From NCBI GenBank assembly GCA_020631235.1, contig JAHDHQ010000009.1, positions 39,757 through 103,756 on the forward strand: a stretch of DNA of 64,000 nucleotides. The letters run 5' to 3'. The position numbers were made by a program, and so were the translations under genes. Every line of letters begins with the position of its first letter. Position 1 is the stretch's first letter. The notes beneath the pieces were generated by a model that was not told the DNA's origin, did no database searches, and saw nothing but the letters and a program-made list of their open reading frames with translations. Shown here in pieces: positions 26,717 through 36,500 of the stretch. The stretch is from Saprospiraceae bacterium. GTDB lineage: Bacteria > Bacteroidota > Bacteroidia > Chitinophagales > Saprospiraceae.

Positions 26717-27097
26717 ATGTTAAAAGAATTTAAAAATTTTATCCTAACTGGTAATGTAATCGATTTTGCAGTGGCTGTTATCCTAGCTGGAGCTGTAGGA
26801 CTAGTAGTTAATGGTTTCGTAAACGATATCGTAATGCCTATAGTGGGACATTTTGCTGGAGGAATGGATTTCGCTAGTATGAAAACTGTATTGACAGCTG
26901 CAACAGATACTACTCCTGAAAATGCCATTAGATATGGTGCTTGGATTAATACAATTATCAATCTTATTATTGTAGGATTTGTAATGTTTATGATAGTAAA
27001 AGCTTACAACAAAGCTTCAAAGAAAAAAGAAGAAGAGCCAGCTGGTCCAACTGCTGAAGATTTATTAGCAGAAATCAGAGACTCTCTTAAAAAGTAA
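26717..27097 (+). CDS. mscL: Large-conductance mechanosensitive channel
   Basis: 126 aa, typical length. The N-terminal amphipathic helix and TM1 (MLKEFKNFILTGNVIDFAVA, then VILAGAVGLVVNGFVNDIVMP) and TM2 (INTIINLIIVGFVMFMIVKA) are clear. The Lys/Glu-rich C-terminal helix (about residues 92-126) matches the pentameric bundle. It releases solutes on hypo-osmotic shock at the inner membrane. It is a single-gene transcript: 133 bp after purU and followed at once by a strong terminator. Confidence 0.96.
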   Translation: MLKEFKNFILTGNVIDFAVAVILAGAVGLVVNGFVNDIVMPIVGHFAGGMDFASMKTVLTAATDTTPENAIRYGAWINTIINLIIVGFVMFMIVKAYNKASKKKEEEPAGPTAEDLLAEIRDSLKK

Positions 27098-27123
27098 TTT
27101 CTTAACCGATTTGCTTACACAGG

Positions 27124-27158
27124 TACCTCATGCTCTACAGTATGAGGTATTTTTTTTT
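27124..27158 (+). terminator. Intrinsic terminator after mscL
   Basis: Perfect 8-bp stem TACCTCAT / ATGAGGTA with a 10-nt loop followed by nine T residues. Begins 27 bp past the mscL stop. Confidence 0.92.
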
Positions 27159-27365
27159 GCATAAATGAGAATGAATACTTTGATTATTGAGTCTCATCAC
27201 TCAAAAATGTGATTAGACAATAAATGAGATTCGTTACTTTTAAAAAAGGCAACTCATTTTATTAATGCGCCCAATGCTAAAATTGCATCAGACGCATTAT
27301 TTACTCTTCTTAGTATTTGTCAAACCGTGGTTTTGAGAAACCTACTTTAGTTATAAATGATTAGC

Positions 27366-28289
27366 TTATTTGCAGTTATTATCCAGTTCTATTGTTTGGC
27401 AAACTAGACCTGTTGAAGAGTTCGTTAACACTATTTCTACTGTTTCATCATCTTCGCAAACTAAAACAGAAAGCAATGGAGTAGTCTCACCTGGACCAAT
27501 AATAATTTCTTCTCCTCTAATATCAAGGCTACCGGAACAACTTGAATTATTTTTTACTTTAAACTTGTATAAGCAACAATCATTAATGATTTGCCCTTGA
27601 CCACCCCAATCAATAATCATTTCGCCATCTTCACAACATTCTTCACAAACTTCGCTGAATGGTAGAGCACCACATAGATCTTTTCCTGAGTTAATTTCTA
27701 CCAATGGACTTTCGCCATCACATACCACAAAATCGTGATAACTAATCCCAGATGGTAAAGTGCCTAACTCACTAGAGTAGGCGCCACAGGTAGATTGATT
27801 ATCTATTGCATAAGTATAGGTGCAGCAATTTTCTTGTTTTTGCAAATCTATTAGATTAGCGGAAATTCCAGAACAACACCCTCTTAAACAATGCAGAGGT
27901 ATGGCATGACACTCAACAGACTGATGGAATCGATCCACTCCATAAATGCTGAGCGTTTCTGATCCACAGCTAGTAAATTCGAAAACATGTACATCCCCAT
28001 TATCTGACAATGATTGGATCAATACACCTTCAATAAAAATAATTGGGTTACATAGTTTTACACCTTCTTGTCCCACAGTGAGTCTGAATAAACAACATTC
28101 ATCCGTGGAAACTAATTGCTCTAAGAAAAAAGGGGTACTGTTGCACCAAAAATAGCATCCTTCTCTGGATTCAATTTCTGTGTCTACGTCTATATACTTT
28201 GATTCAAGAAAAGATAGGTCCTCTGTATAATTGTTCTCAGAACAAGAAAATATACATAGGCTTAAACATAAAAGAAAAAATAGCCTCAT
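27366..28289 (-). CDS. Cysteine-rich putative lipoprotein of unknown function
   Basis: 307 aa, not recognised. A lipoprotein signal ends at SLCIFSC (Cys16). The mature part has about 25 cysteines, many in CC pairs. There appear to be three related segments of 80-100 residues, each with a CC followed by a short beta strand (ECCLFRLTVG, NCCTYTYAID, DCCLYKFKVK) and a later single Cys. This suggests a disulfide-stabilised repeat of small beta domains. It is likely anchored in the outer membrane or periplasm. It stands alone: 268 bp from mscL on one side and 86 bp from exbD on the other, with no operon partner evident. Confidence 0.8.
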   Translation of the reverse strand: MRLFFLLCLSLCIFSCSENNYTEDLSFLESKYIDVDTEIESREGCYFWCNSTPFFLEQLVSTDECCLFRLTVGQEGVKLCNPIIFIEGVLIQSLSDNGDVHVFEFTSCGSETLSIYGVDRFHQSVECHAIPLHCLRGCCSGISANLIDLQKQENCCTYTYAIDNQSTCGAYSSELGTLPSGISYHDFVVCDGESPLVEINSGKDLCGALPFSEVCEECCEDGEMIIDWGGQGQIINDCCLYKFKVKNNSSCSGSLDIRGEEIIIGPGETTPLLSVLVCEDDETVEIVLTNSSTGLVCQTIELDNNCK

Positions 28290-28375
28290 TAGTATTTAGT
28301 TTTATTTGAAAAATAATTTGATAATGACTGTTGGTCATTTCAGAATACTAATGGAGCTATTTCTCCTACATATTG

Positions 28376-28843
28376 TTAGTCTACTCTAGGCTTAGCTGAA
28401 TAGTTAACTTTTAATTGGTTTGCTTTTCTAAGTTCAGTTTTTACATCACTGACTATACCCATAGTTACTTCACCGTCCACTTTAAGTGATGCAGTGATTC
28501 CAGTACGCTGATTTTCAGGAACTGTATTTCTATGCTGTTCTAAGAACAAAGGAATATCACTGATTTTTGCAATTTTGTCTCCTAATTGCAAGGATGGTTT
28601 AGTCCCATACAATTCACGATAATTATCTAGTGGTTTTCCAATGTGCAAGTAATTTACAAGAGATTTTTTTTCCAGTTTGGTTAGTTCTGTTGCATTAGGA
28701 ACATTTACCGAAACCTTCAATGATGCATCTCTCAGGACTGTTACCACCATAAAGAAGAATAACAGCATGAATATAATATCTGGTAAAGAAGCCGTCGAGA
28801 TCTCCGGCGATGACTTCCCTCTCTTTTTTTGAAATTTTGACAT
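28376..28843 (-). CDS. ExbD/TolR-type biopolymer transport protein (second copy)
   Basis: 155 aa. A short basic cytoplasmic N-terminus is followed by the single TM helix SLPDIIFMLLFFFMVVTVL with the conserved Asp that carries protons. The periplasmic domain (DASLKVSVNVPNATEL onward) matches ExbD. With ExbB it uses the proton gradient to power outer-membrane transport or other envelope work. The last gene of the block, 9 bp after the first exbD. Tandem exbD genes after exbB and a small membrane protein are common in Bacteroidota. Confidence 0.92.
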   Translation of the reverse strand: MSKFQKKRGKSSPEISTASLPDIIFMLLFFFMVVTVLRDASLKVSVNVPNATELTKLEKKSLVNYLHIGKPLDNYRELYGTKPSLQLGDKIAKISDIPLFLEQHRNTVPENQRTGITASLKVDGEVTMGIVSDVKTELRKANQLKVNYSAKPRVD

Positions 28844-28852
28844 ATTAAAGGT

Positions 28853-29404
28853 TTATTCTTCTCCGAAATCAGATGGTTCTGCCTCAGACAATACAAGAGG
28901 TATATCCTTTCGTATTGCTTTACGCTCATCATCAGTTATATACTCAAATGACTTACCATGTCTCTTTTGCGCTTCTTCTTCTCGAAGTTCGTTATAAGCT
29001 GCTTTTAATTCATTGTATACTTCCAAATATGTTTTGTACTCGGTACCTCTATCATTTTTGAGAGAAACAATGGCTTGCTTTGGACTTTTAGATAAATCAG
29101 GTCTTCCTGCTGGGTTCATGATAAATTCCTTCGCCCTTTCTCGTAACTCACCAATATCCGTTAATTGATCACGGACAAGAAGTTGATTTTCTGAGTTTAC
29201 TAAAACAGAAAAAACATTTCTTTCATTTAATTCTAATTCTGGTGGTGGCTCATCCGACCAAGGTGGTAGTTTTACCAATACCCCCTTGTCGATGTCAATA
29301 GTTGTGGTCACCAAGAAGAAAATTAATAGCAAGAATGCGATGTCTGCCATCGAACCTGCATTAATTTCATTGGAGACTCTGTCTCTTGAACTTGTTTTCC
29401 CCAT
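28853..29404 (-). CDS. ExbD/TolR-type biopolymer transport protein (first copy)
   Basis: 183 aa. The N-terminus (MGKTSSRDRVSNEINAGSMA) leads into the TM helix ADIAFLLLIFFLVTTTID with the conserved membrane Asp, and then the periplasmic domain with KLPPWSDEPP. Differs from the second copy mainly in a longer Lys/Glu-rich periplasmic part (residues about 130-175). It lies 6 bp after the small membrane protein and 9 bp before the second exbD, so all four genes form one transcript. Confidence 0.93.
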   Translation of the reverse strand: MGKTSSRDRVSNEINAGSMADIAFLLLIFFLVTTTIDIDKGVLVKLPPWSDEPPPELELNERNVFSVLVNSENQLLVRDQLTDIGELRERAKEFIMNPAGRPDLSKSPKQAIVSLKNDRGTEYKTYLEVYNELKAAYNELREEEAQKRHGKSFEYITDDERKAIRKDIPLVLSEAEPSDFGEE

Positions 29405-29410
29405 GGTAAT

Positions 29411-29917
29411 TTATTTAAAGAAGTTATAAATCTCCATGACCACGATACCTACAAATGCCAATATTGCCAATCCGACTGTAGTTTTAATTCCACCACTTAT
29501 TCGCTGACTTACGCCATCGGACATATCATATTTTTGCATTAAGTTGGCTATTTTACCACTCGATTCTACTTCTGACGTTTGTGTTAAAAGTAAAAATAAA
29601 CCTAAAAGAATACCGACAGCTATTATCACTGTGATAGAGCCTTTTGGGTTAGTTATTAAACCTACTACCCCGAAGATAGCAATGACGACAACAGCCAAGA
29701 TGGCCAATAAAACAGGGATAGTAATCGCTCCATTAAAAAAGTTAAAACCATCTCCACCACCTTCTTTTAATACTGCATTTAAGTCAGTAGATGTGTCGAA
29801 GCCAGCACTACCCAAGCCACCAAATATTCCAGCAAATGCTACTAGAATACATAGCAATCCTAAACCTAAGGCGATAAGCTGACCATGTTTATTAAAAATA
29901 TTATAAATAGACTTCAT
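29411..29917 (-). CDS. Small membrane protein of the ExbB/ExbD block
   Basis: 168 aa with four hydrophobic segments: LIALGLGLLCILVAFAGIFG, the following TIPVLLAILAVVVIAIFGVV, ITVIIAVGILLGLFLLL and VGLAILAFVGIVVMEIYNFF. A protein like this sits between exbB and exbD in many Bacteroidota, suggesting it is part of the same inner-membrane motor; its job is not known to me. 51 bp after exbB, 6 bp before exbD. Confidence 0.82.
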   Translation of the reverse strand: MKSIYNIFNKHGQLIALGLGLLCILVAFAGIFGGLGSAGFDTSTDLNAVLKEGGGDGFNFFNGAITIPVLLAILAVVVIAIFGVVGLITNPKGSITVIIAVGILLGLFLLLTQTSEVESSGKIANLMQKYDMSDGVSQRISGGIKTTVGLAILAFVGIVVMEIYNFFK

Positions 29918-29968
29918 TTCTGTGTGTTTTTTAGTTGATAAAAGAAATCGCTAATTGTAGTTTATGTC

Positions 29969-30718
29969 CTATTTGAACACACCATTTTTAGCCATAACAT
30001 CAACTAAACCAATTGAAGCATCTTCCATTTTATTTACAATGCCATCAATTTTTGAAATGATGTAATTGTAAAATATTTGAAGAATAATTGCCACTATCAA
30101 ACCAAATACGGTGGTAAGTAAGGCAACTTTAATACCTCCTGCAACAACTGAAGGAGATAAATCACCCACAGCCTCGATTCTATCGAAAGCCTGAATCATC
30201 CCGATTACCGTACCCATAAACCCGAGCATCGGTGCAATCGCAACGAAAAGTGATATCCAAACAAGTCCTTTTTCTAAAAGTCCCATTTGTACTGAACCAT
30301 AAGATACGATTGACTTTTCAACGGCTTCAGGTCCTCCTGCAGCACTTTTTAGTCCTTCATGTAATATACTTGCTGTTGGACCAGGCGTTGATTTAGCAAC
30401 TTCCATTGCACCTGCCATGTCACCATTAGCTAGATTGCTATCGATTCTTGCCAATAATTTATCTGTATTGGTTGTAGCTATATTCAATGTAATAATTCGT
30501 TCAATACAAAATGCTAATCCTAGGATTAAACAAACAAGTACTAAACTCATGAATCTCCAATCTCCCTCAATGAATTTTTCTTTTAATGTTTGGAAAGCGG
30601 ATCCTGAAGACTCCACAGCCGCATCTTGGGCTAAAATCTCTGTTGCTCCGAAAGCAGCTAAAAGACAAAAAATAATACTGAATGCTAAAAGTTTACGCAT
30701 GATTCGTTTTGTTTTCAA
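29969..30718 (-). CDS. exbB: ExbB/TolQ/MotA-type proton channel protein
   Basis: 249 aa. An N-terminal hydrophobic segment (KLLAFSIIFCLLAAFGATEI, possibly a signal sequence) is followed by three TM helices: MSLVLVCLILGLAFCIERII; the MotA/ExbB core GLVWISLFVAIAPMLGFMGT; and ALLTTVFGLIVAIILQIFYN. The GTVIGMIQAF motif is typical. It forms the proton channel with ExbD. First gene of a four-gene block; the 147 bp upstream lead to the tRNA-Ser gene. Confidence 0.93.
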   Translation of the reverse strand: MKTKRIMRKLLAFSIIFCLLAAFGATEILAQDAAVESSGSAFQTLKEKFIEGDWRFMSLVLVCLILGLAFCIERIITLNIATTNTDKLLARIDSNLANGDMAGAMEVAKSTPGPTASILHEGLKSAAGGPEAVEKSIVSYGSVQMGLLEKGLVWISLFVAIAPMLGFMGTVIGMIQAFDRIEAVGDLSPSVVAGGIKVALLTTVFGLIVAIILQIFYNYIISKIDGIVNKMEDASIGLVDVMAKNGVFK

Positions 30719-30865
30719 ATTCGTTTAAACAATAAATACTAAATGAGACCCTAATTTAGAAATATTTAATTTCCCATTGGAATAATCTTTCTAATGTTTT
30801 TATCAAGTCTGCTCAAATTTAACAATGAGTTCAATTTTTACAAAAAAATGACAAATGTTTTCCAG

Positions 30866-30953
30866 CGGAGGAAGAGGGATTCGAACCCCCGATACCCTTT
30901 TGAGGTATACACGCTTTCCAAGCGTGCCTCTTCAGCCACTCGAGCATTCCTCC
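30866..30953 (-). tRNA. tRNA-Ser(GGA)
   Basis: Class II tRNA of 88 nt without an encoded CCA. The acceptor stem GGAGGAA pairs with TTCCTCC, and the T arm is GGGGGTTCGAATCCCCC. The anticodon loop CTTGGAAAG gives GGA, reading UCC/UCU. The long variable arm TATACCTCAAAAGGGTATC is the serine hallmark. Confidence 0.96.
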
Positions 30954-31080
30954 GATTAATTTTTATGACTCTAAGATGAAAAAATTAATGATTTTGACGT
31001 ACGACAAATTCATATTTTTCTTTTCTTGATATATAGACTACTAATGATGAAGTAATTCTAAATTTAGAAATGTTTAATGT

Positions 31081-31845
31081 TTAAAATTCAAAAAGCTGAC
31101 GAGCATTTTTTGTCGTGTAGGCTGCTACTTCATTTATCGTTTCTTCTCTCACCTCGGCTAACTTATGGGCAATTATGGGTAAATAAACAGGAGTATTTTG
31201 TTTACCCCTATGAGGGTGAGGAGCCAAATAAGGTGCATCCGTCTCTAAGACTATGTTGTTTTCGTGTATGTGGGCAAGCATATCATCTAAACCAGCATTC
31301 TTAAAAGTAGCCACACCTCCTATTCCCATCATAAAGCCTGCATCCATTATCCTGTTTGCTTCTTCTATGGTTCCATTAAAACAATGAAATACACCTTTTA
31401 AGTTGCCGTTTTGGTGTTTTTCTACCATAGATATCGTCTCATTTAAGCTTTTCCTTGAATGGATGGCAAAAGGCAGTTTAAGTTCTTTGGCCCATTCTAT
31501 TTGCTGTTCAAAAGCCTGTATTTGCTCCTTTACAAAGCTTAAGTCCCAGTGTAAATCTATTCCTATTTCGCCAATGGCCGCATACTGATTATCATCAAAT
31601 TGCTGGTAAATAGTTTCTAATTGTTGTTTATAATTTTCTTTAACATAACATGGATGTAGCCCCATCATGGGTTTACAAGTTTCAGGATACCTACTGGCTA
31701 ATTCATGTACTTGAGTAATACTAGTTTCATCAATGTTGGGAAGATAAATCTCTATAACATTTTGTTCTTTACAATCAGCAATTAAACCTTCCCAGTCTTT
31801 TTTAAATTCATCTAAATAGATATGAGCATGTGTGTCAATGTACAT
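31081..31845 (-). CDS. tatD: TatD family metal-dependent hydrolase / DNase
   Basis: 254 aa from ATG 31843-31845 (MYIDTHAHIYLDEF). An upstream in-frame ATG at 31881 was rejected because it would overlap the divergent RNase H gene start. Metal-binding motifs: DTHAHIY near the start, AAIGEIGIDLHWD with the bridging Glu, PFAIHSRKS, GVFHCFNG and VLETDAPYLAPHPHRG. TatD proteins are divalent-metal nucleases or hydrolases linked to DNA repair and quality control. Divergent from rnhA with 19 bp between the starts. Confidence 0.94.
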   Translation of the reverse strand: MYIDTHAHIYLDEFKKDWEGLIADCKEQNVIEIYLPNIDETSITQVHELASRYPETCKPMMGLHPCYVKENYKQQLETIYQQFDDNQYAAIGEIGIDLHWDLSFVKEQIQAFEQQIEWAKELKLPFAIHSRKSLNETISMVEKHQNGNLKGVFHCFNGTIEEANRIMDAGFMMGIGGVATFKNAGLDDMLAHIHENNIVLETDAPYLAPHPHRGKQNTPVYLPIIAHKLAEVREETINEVAAYTTKNARQLFEF

Positions 31846-31851
31846 ATTTCT

Positions 31852-31859
31852 TACCTTCG
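31852..31859 (+). promoter_or_regulatory. -7 box TACCTTCG directly upstream of the RNase H gene
   Basis: TACCTTCG is one base off TAnnTTTG and ends 5 nt before the ATG at 31865, which predicts a leaderless transcript. No clear -33 TTG because the region is inside tatD. Confidence 0.4.
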
Positions 31860-31864
31860 TTTTA

Positions 31865-32503
31865 ATGTCTAAGAAAAGCAAAAGTAAGTATTATGTTGTT
31901 TGGGTTGGAATGAAACCTGGCATATATAAAACGTGGGACGAATGCAAAGCCCAGATTTTTGGATTTCCAAATGCAAAGTATCGATCATACAAAACTCTTA
32001 CCGATGCAAAAGAAGCTTTGGCTAAAGGATATACTCCGCCTTTAAAAAACAACAAGAAAACAGGCACGATAAGCAACATTGAACTACAAAAAATAATCCA
32101 AAAAAATAGCATATCTGTGGATGCAGCTTGTAGTGGAAATCCTGGCATCATGGAATATCGCGGTGTCTATACAAACAGTAAAGAAGAAATATTTAGAATG
32201 GGGCCTTTTAAAGATGGCACCAATAATATCGGTGAGTTTTTAGCACTGGTTCATGGCTTAGCTTGGTTGTATAAAAGATCAGATAACAAAACAGTGATTT
32301 ATTCTGATTCTAGGACGGCCATGGCTTGGGTTAGAAATGAAAAAGTAAAAACAAGCTTAAAAATAAATAGTGCTAATAAACCAATTTTTGAACTAGTAGA
32401 TCGTGCATTAAATTGGTTAAAGACACATAATTTCGAAACCCGAATTATCAAATGGCAAACAGAGAAATGGGGAGAAATTCCAGCTGACTTTGGCAGAAAG
32501 TAA
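31865..32503 (+). CDS. rnhA: Ribonuclease H with N-terminal viroplasmin-like (hybrid-binding) domain
   Basis: 212 aa from ATG 31865. An ATG at 31832 would overlap tatD and add hydrophobic residues outside the family, so it was not used. Residues about 5-50 (YYVVWVGMKPGIYKTWDECK) are the viroplasmin/RNase H1 N-terminal domain that holds RNA/DNA hybrids. The RNase H fold follows with catalytic acidic residues in SVDAACSGNPG, NNIGEFLALVHG, IYSDSRTAMAW and near the end IPADF. It cleaves RNA in RNA-DNA hybrids. The stop abuts the def stop with no gap, and the genes converge. Confidence 0.93.
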   Translation: MSKKSKSKYYVVWVGMKPGIYKTWDECKAQIFGFPNAKYRSYKTLTDAKEALAKGYTPPLKNNKKTGTISNIELQKIIQKNSISVDAACSGNPGIMEYRGVYTNSKEEIFRMGPFKDGTNNIGEFLALVHGLAWLYKRSDNKTVIYSDSRTAMAWVRNEKVKTSLKINSANKPIFELVDRALNWLKTHNFETRIIKWQTEKWGEIPADFGRK

Positions 32504-33055
32504 TCAAACAAACTTCATTCTATAATTTACATTTATTTCACCCTTTTTAATACTTTCTAATTTTCGTTTTATCCTTCTTTTTTTCAATGGCTTTAATTGT
32601 TCGATAAATAATTTGCCTTCTATATGATCATATTCATGCTGGATTACACGTGCATTTATGCCACTAAATGATTTTGTTTCTTTTTTAAAATCAGCATTTA
32701 AGTATTCAATAGTAATGGCATCTTGTCTTTCGACATTACCTCTTATATGAGGAATAGATAAGCATCCTTCTTCATAGGCCCATAACTCTCCAGTTTCTTT
32801 GATAATTTGAGCATTTATAAAAACTTCCTTGATGCCTTTAAAATCTTCTTCGTCTTCTTCTATCTGTATTGTATCAATAAGAAAAAGTCTAATTGATTTG
32901 CCTATTTGTGGTGCAGCTAAACCTACGCCTTGAGCATTATACATTGTTTCCCACATGTTGTCAATAAGGCTTGTCCAAGTATCTTCTTCCTTACTAATTT
33001 CTTTGCATACTTTTTTTAAGACTGGATGGCCATATGCGAAGATGGGTAAAATCAT
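32504..33055 (-). CDS. def: Peptide deformylase
   Basis: 183 aa. The three family motifs are complete: GVGLAAPQIG; EEGCLSIP with the metal-binding Cys; and QHEYDHIEGKLF with HExxH. It removes the formyl group from new N-terminal methionines using Fe2+. Starts 4 bp after the ruvX stop, so they are one transcript. Converges on the RNase H gene without intergenic DNA. Confidence 0.97.
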   Translation of the reverse strand: MILPIFAYGHPVLKKVCKEISKEEDTWTSLIDNMWETMYNAQGVGLAAPQIGKSIRLFLIDTIQIEEDEEDFKGIKEVFINAQIIKETGELWAYEEGCLSIPHIRGNVERQDAITIEYLNADFKKETKSFSGINARVIQHEYDHIEGKLFIEQLKPLKKRRIKRKLESIKKGEINVNYRMKFV

Positions 33056-33059
33056 ATCA

Positions 33060-33470
33060 CTAGTAGTTTAAATATCTTTTGATTAAAATAACAGCACTCA
33101 TCTGATCAATTTTTGATTTATCTCTTCGTTTTTTCTTTTTAACTCCTGAATCAAAAATGAGTTGTTTGGCTTCGAAAGAACTGAAAGATTCGTCAACAAA
33201 TTGTATTTCTAAGGCTTGCTTATATTTTTTCCTTAATTGGACTAGAAAGCTATCTATCTCTTTTTTTAAGTATGTTTCTGATCCATCAGCATGTAAAGGT
33301 AGTCCTAAAACAAGAGTAGAGATATCTTCCTCGTTTAATTTTTGTATGCACGTATTTAATAATTCTTTTTTAGGGACTGTCGGCAAAGGGTTTATGGAAA
33401 TTTGCAAGCTATCAGTCATAGCCATTCCACAACGCTTCATTCCAAAATCGATACCTAATATTCTTGCCAT
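33060..33470 (-). CDS. ruvX: Holliday-junction resolvase-like YqgF/RuvX
   Basis: 136 aa, the normal size. RNase H-like fold: MARILGIDFGMKRCGMAMTD with the first catalytic Asp, TLVLGLPLHADGSE, and FVDESFSSFEAKQ with acidic residues. Acts in pre-16S rRNA 5' end maturation and/or Holliday-junction processing. Followed by def at 4 bp. Confidence 0.94.
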   Translation of the reverse strand: MARILGIDFGMKRCGMAMTDSLQISINPLPTVPKKELLNTCIQKLNEEDISTLVLGLPLHADGSETYLKKEIDSFLVQLRKKYKQALEIQFVDESFSSFEAKQLIFDSGVKKKKRRDKSKIDQMSAVILIKRYLNY

Positions 33471-33514
33471 AAGCTAGTAACATATTACTGAGGAATTAAA
33501 GTTTCCATGGTACG

Positions 33515-33553
33515 AAAAAAAAGACCCCCTTCAAACTTTTTTGAAGAGGGGTC
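33515..33553 (-). terminator. Intrinsic terminator of the 1499-aa gene
   Basis: GACCCC-CTTCAAA pairs with TTTGAAG-A-GGGGTC: a 13-bp stem with one bulged base. On the minus strand it is followed by eight T (33515-33522). It starts 29 bp past the stop at 33583. The preceding sequence CATCCCAAAAAC (plus strand, 33555-33566) recurs at the terminator of the 2177-aa gene. Confidence 0.93.
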
Positions 33554-33582
33554 CCATCCCAAAAACAGTAAATCTTTATAAA

Positions 33583-36500
33583 TTATTTTAGCATAACCAT
33601 TTTCTTAGTTGCGCTAAAACCATTTGTTTTCATTGTATAGTATAATACTCCTGCATTGTTGCCCAAGGTTTCTTGATCTAACAATATAGAGTGATTACCT
33701 TTTGTATATTCTCCATTAATTCTGCTTACCACTTTACCTGCTAAATCTGTAATAACGAACTCAACATTTGATTGAGTCGGTACTGCAAACTTAATTTCAG
33801 TTGTTCCATTAAATGGATTCGGAGTGTTCTGGAATAAAGCGAAAGTAAATGGTGATTCGTTGCCAAATTTGTCTGTAATTTGGATTGTTGGTGTCTGTAT
33901 ACTCATATCACCTGTGTATACCTCTGCTCTTGCCATTTCAGAATTTATGGATATATTACTATAGATTGATCCTTCATTTATTGCTAAAGCAACCACAGTA
34001 AATAATGGCGATTTAACATCCATTAATTTAGCTTCTACGGTATTGTAACTGATGGCTACTTTACCTTTGATAGCTTGATCATAGTTTACATTGTCTGCTT
34101 CTATCGCCATTTGTCCAGCTTGGACATCTACGATTTGTAACACACTTTCATTTGTAGTGAATGTACCTTGAAGACCTATAAGCTCACCTGCAGCCGTTGC
34201 ATATACTGGAATTTCAACTGTCGCTCCCTTATTAAACGTTTGATCAGCTACATTTAACGAATAATTACTTCGTGTATCTGCATCTTCTGATAATCCATTG
34301 ATAGTTGCTGTATTATTTACATCACCTACTTTCAATCCGATAAAATCAATGTCCATGTCAGCTGATAAGTTTGCTATATTATATGTTTCATCAAATGATT
34401 CTATCAATGGATTCGTAGCATCAATAAATGAGAAACCTTTATCCACAAATCTCCAAGACTTATTATTAGGGAATGCAGATTCTATCTCTAAGATTACCTT
34501 TCTTACATCTGATAAATCTTGAGCAGTTACAGTTTCATCATTATTAATATCCGCAGCTATAATCTTATACGGTGAATCTAAATCACTGATCCCTAAGATG
34601 TGTCTCTGTATGTGTACGATATCTAAAGTAGATACACCATTTAAGTATTCATCTTCCTTTCCTGGCGCAACAATATATGTGCTTCCTTCATCCATTTCTG
34701 GGAAAGCGTACATTCCTGACTCATCGGTCATATCATTAATATCAGCTCCATTTAAAGCAACCATTACTTCTTCCATCATTTCTTCATTCTCTGTAGCAAC
34801 GTTTCCTCCAATGGCAAATCTTGAACCAGGTCCCATTTCAGGACAAGCGTTCATATTGTCTTGAACATCAAGCATTGTCTCACAGTATGATTGTAACAAT
34901 GTTCCATCAGGCAACTCTACGGTTGCCCAAATCTCTACAAGCACATCTGGTTCAACATGCTCACACCCGAATGTGAAGTTTATTTCTTCAACATTTGAAG
35001 AGAAAGACAAATGTACTTCATCATAGCATGGGTGGTAGCTTCCTGCATCAAAATCTGTTGCCCATAATTCCACCATTCCAAAATCTACAGTACCGTCATT
35101 ATCTTCATCAATCGGCATTAAATCAACAGCCAATCCATTCAAACAATAAGGTGTTGGAAGTTTACAGTTTTGAATGACAAACGGTTGAATACATGTTTCC
35201 ACATTTCCACATTTGTCAGTAAAAGACCAAATTACACAGTGTTCACCTATCGGATAATTACCACTTGCATCAGCAGCAGGACCTGTACCAGAGTATGTAG
35301 TTTCTAAGTCTCCGTCGAAAGAGCCATCGCAATCAAGATCTATTTGGGCAGTCCAAGCTAGATTTTCTGGTAAGGTACAGTCATCCGTAGCTGATTTTGT
35401 TAATTCAATATATCCTTCAGCACATGCAGCATCGTAAGTACATGCAAATACTTCATCACAATTATCGTCCAATACTGGGTCTACTGTATTGTGTACTTTT
35501 ATCACTTGTACATCTGAATCAGTTATTGGATCTCCATCACTGTCTAACTGACACCAATCGATGACTGTCCAAGTTCTTAATATTTTAAAGCATGCTTCTC
35601 CACTAGCATTATTAAAGTAAAATACTTCATCATAATAGTTTGAACCTAACAGGTCACATTGATCATCATTAAACTGAGGGTAACCTGTCGCATCAGGATC
35701 TAATGACTCTATAGTACTGCACTCGTATACTGTTGTATCAAGTGGCCAAATGATATCATCCCAATCAAACGGGTTAGAATTGTGGAAATAAATGTATTGT
35801 TTACAAGAATCTTGTCTTCCAAAATCATCTGTAGCTACAAATGATCTAATTAAATTTCCAACATTACACTGATTAAGTTCATTAACCATTGAAGTTTCAA
35901 CATCTGCTCCACAGTTATCAACTACTGTTGCTTCTCCAAAATCTTCATTTAAATGCTCTTCATCCCAGTATGTATCACACTCTACGGTTACATTCTCAGG
36001 ACAAGTTATCACAGGAGCAAGTTTGTCTTGAACATCAACGGTAACCATACAATCATTGTAGTTACCATAGTAATCGACTGCTCTAAAAACAACCATTTGT
36101 TCTTCACCTATATCTTCACAACAGAAGACAACAGCGCTACTGAAAGTACAAGGATCAGTTACTTCCATTACGTATTTACCTAATAAAGTCTCTCCGTGTA
36201 CATTAAACCATTCGCCATCAGCTCCTACTTGGCCAAATCTTCCTTCTAATGCATCAGGGTTTCCTGCTGCCCAATTATAATAGTTAGGAGTATATCCATC
36301 ATGATTGCTAAATATATCATCACAATTTTCATCTGTTAAATCGAAGTAATATGCACTTCCACCTACTGCATCGAAAACAAATTGATTTTCTTCTGCATTA
36401 TCTATTTTTAATAAGTTTCCTCCCATTGCATGTGCTAAATCATATGCGTGATACCATGTATGATCTTTATCAGACAAGTAATATAGACTACCTTCATGTT

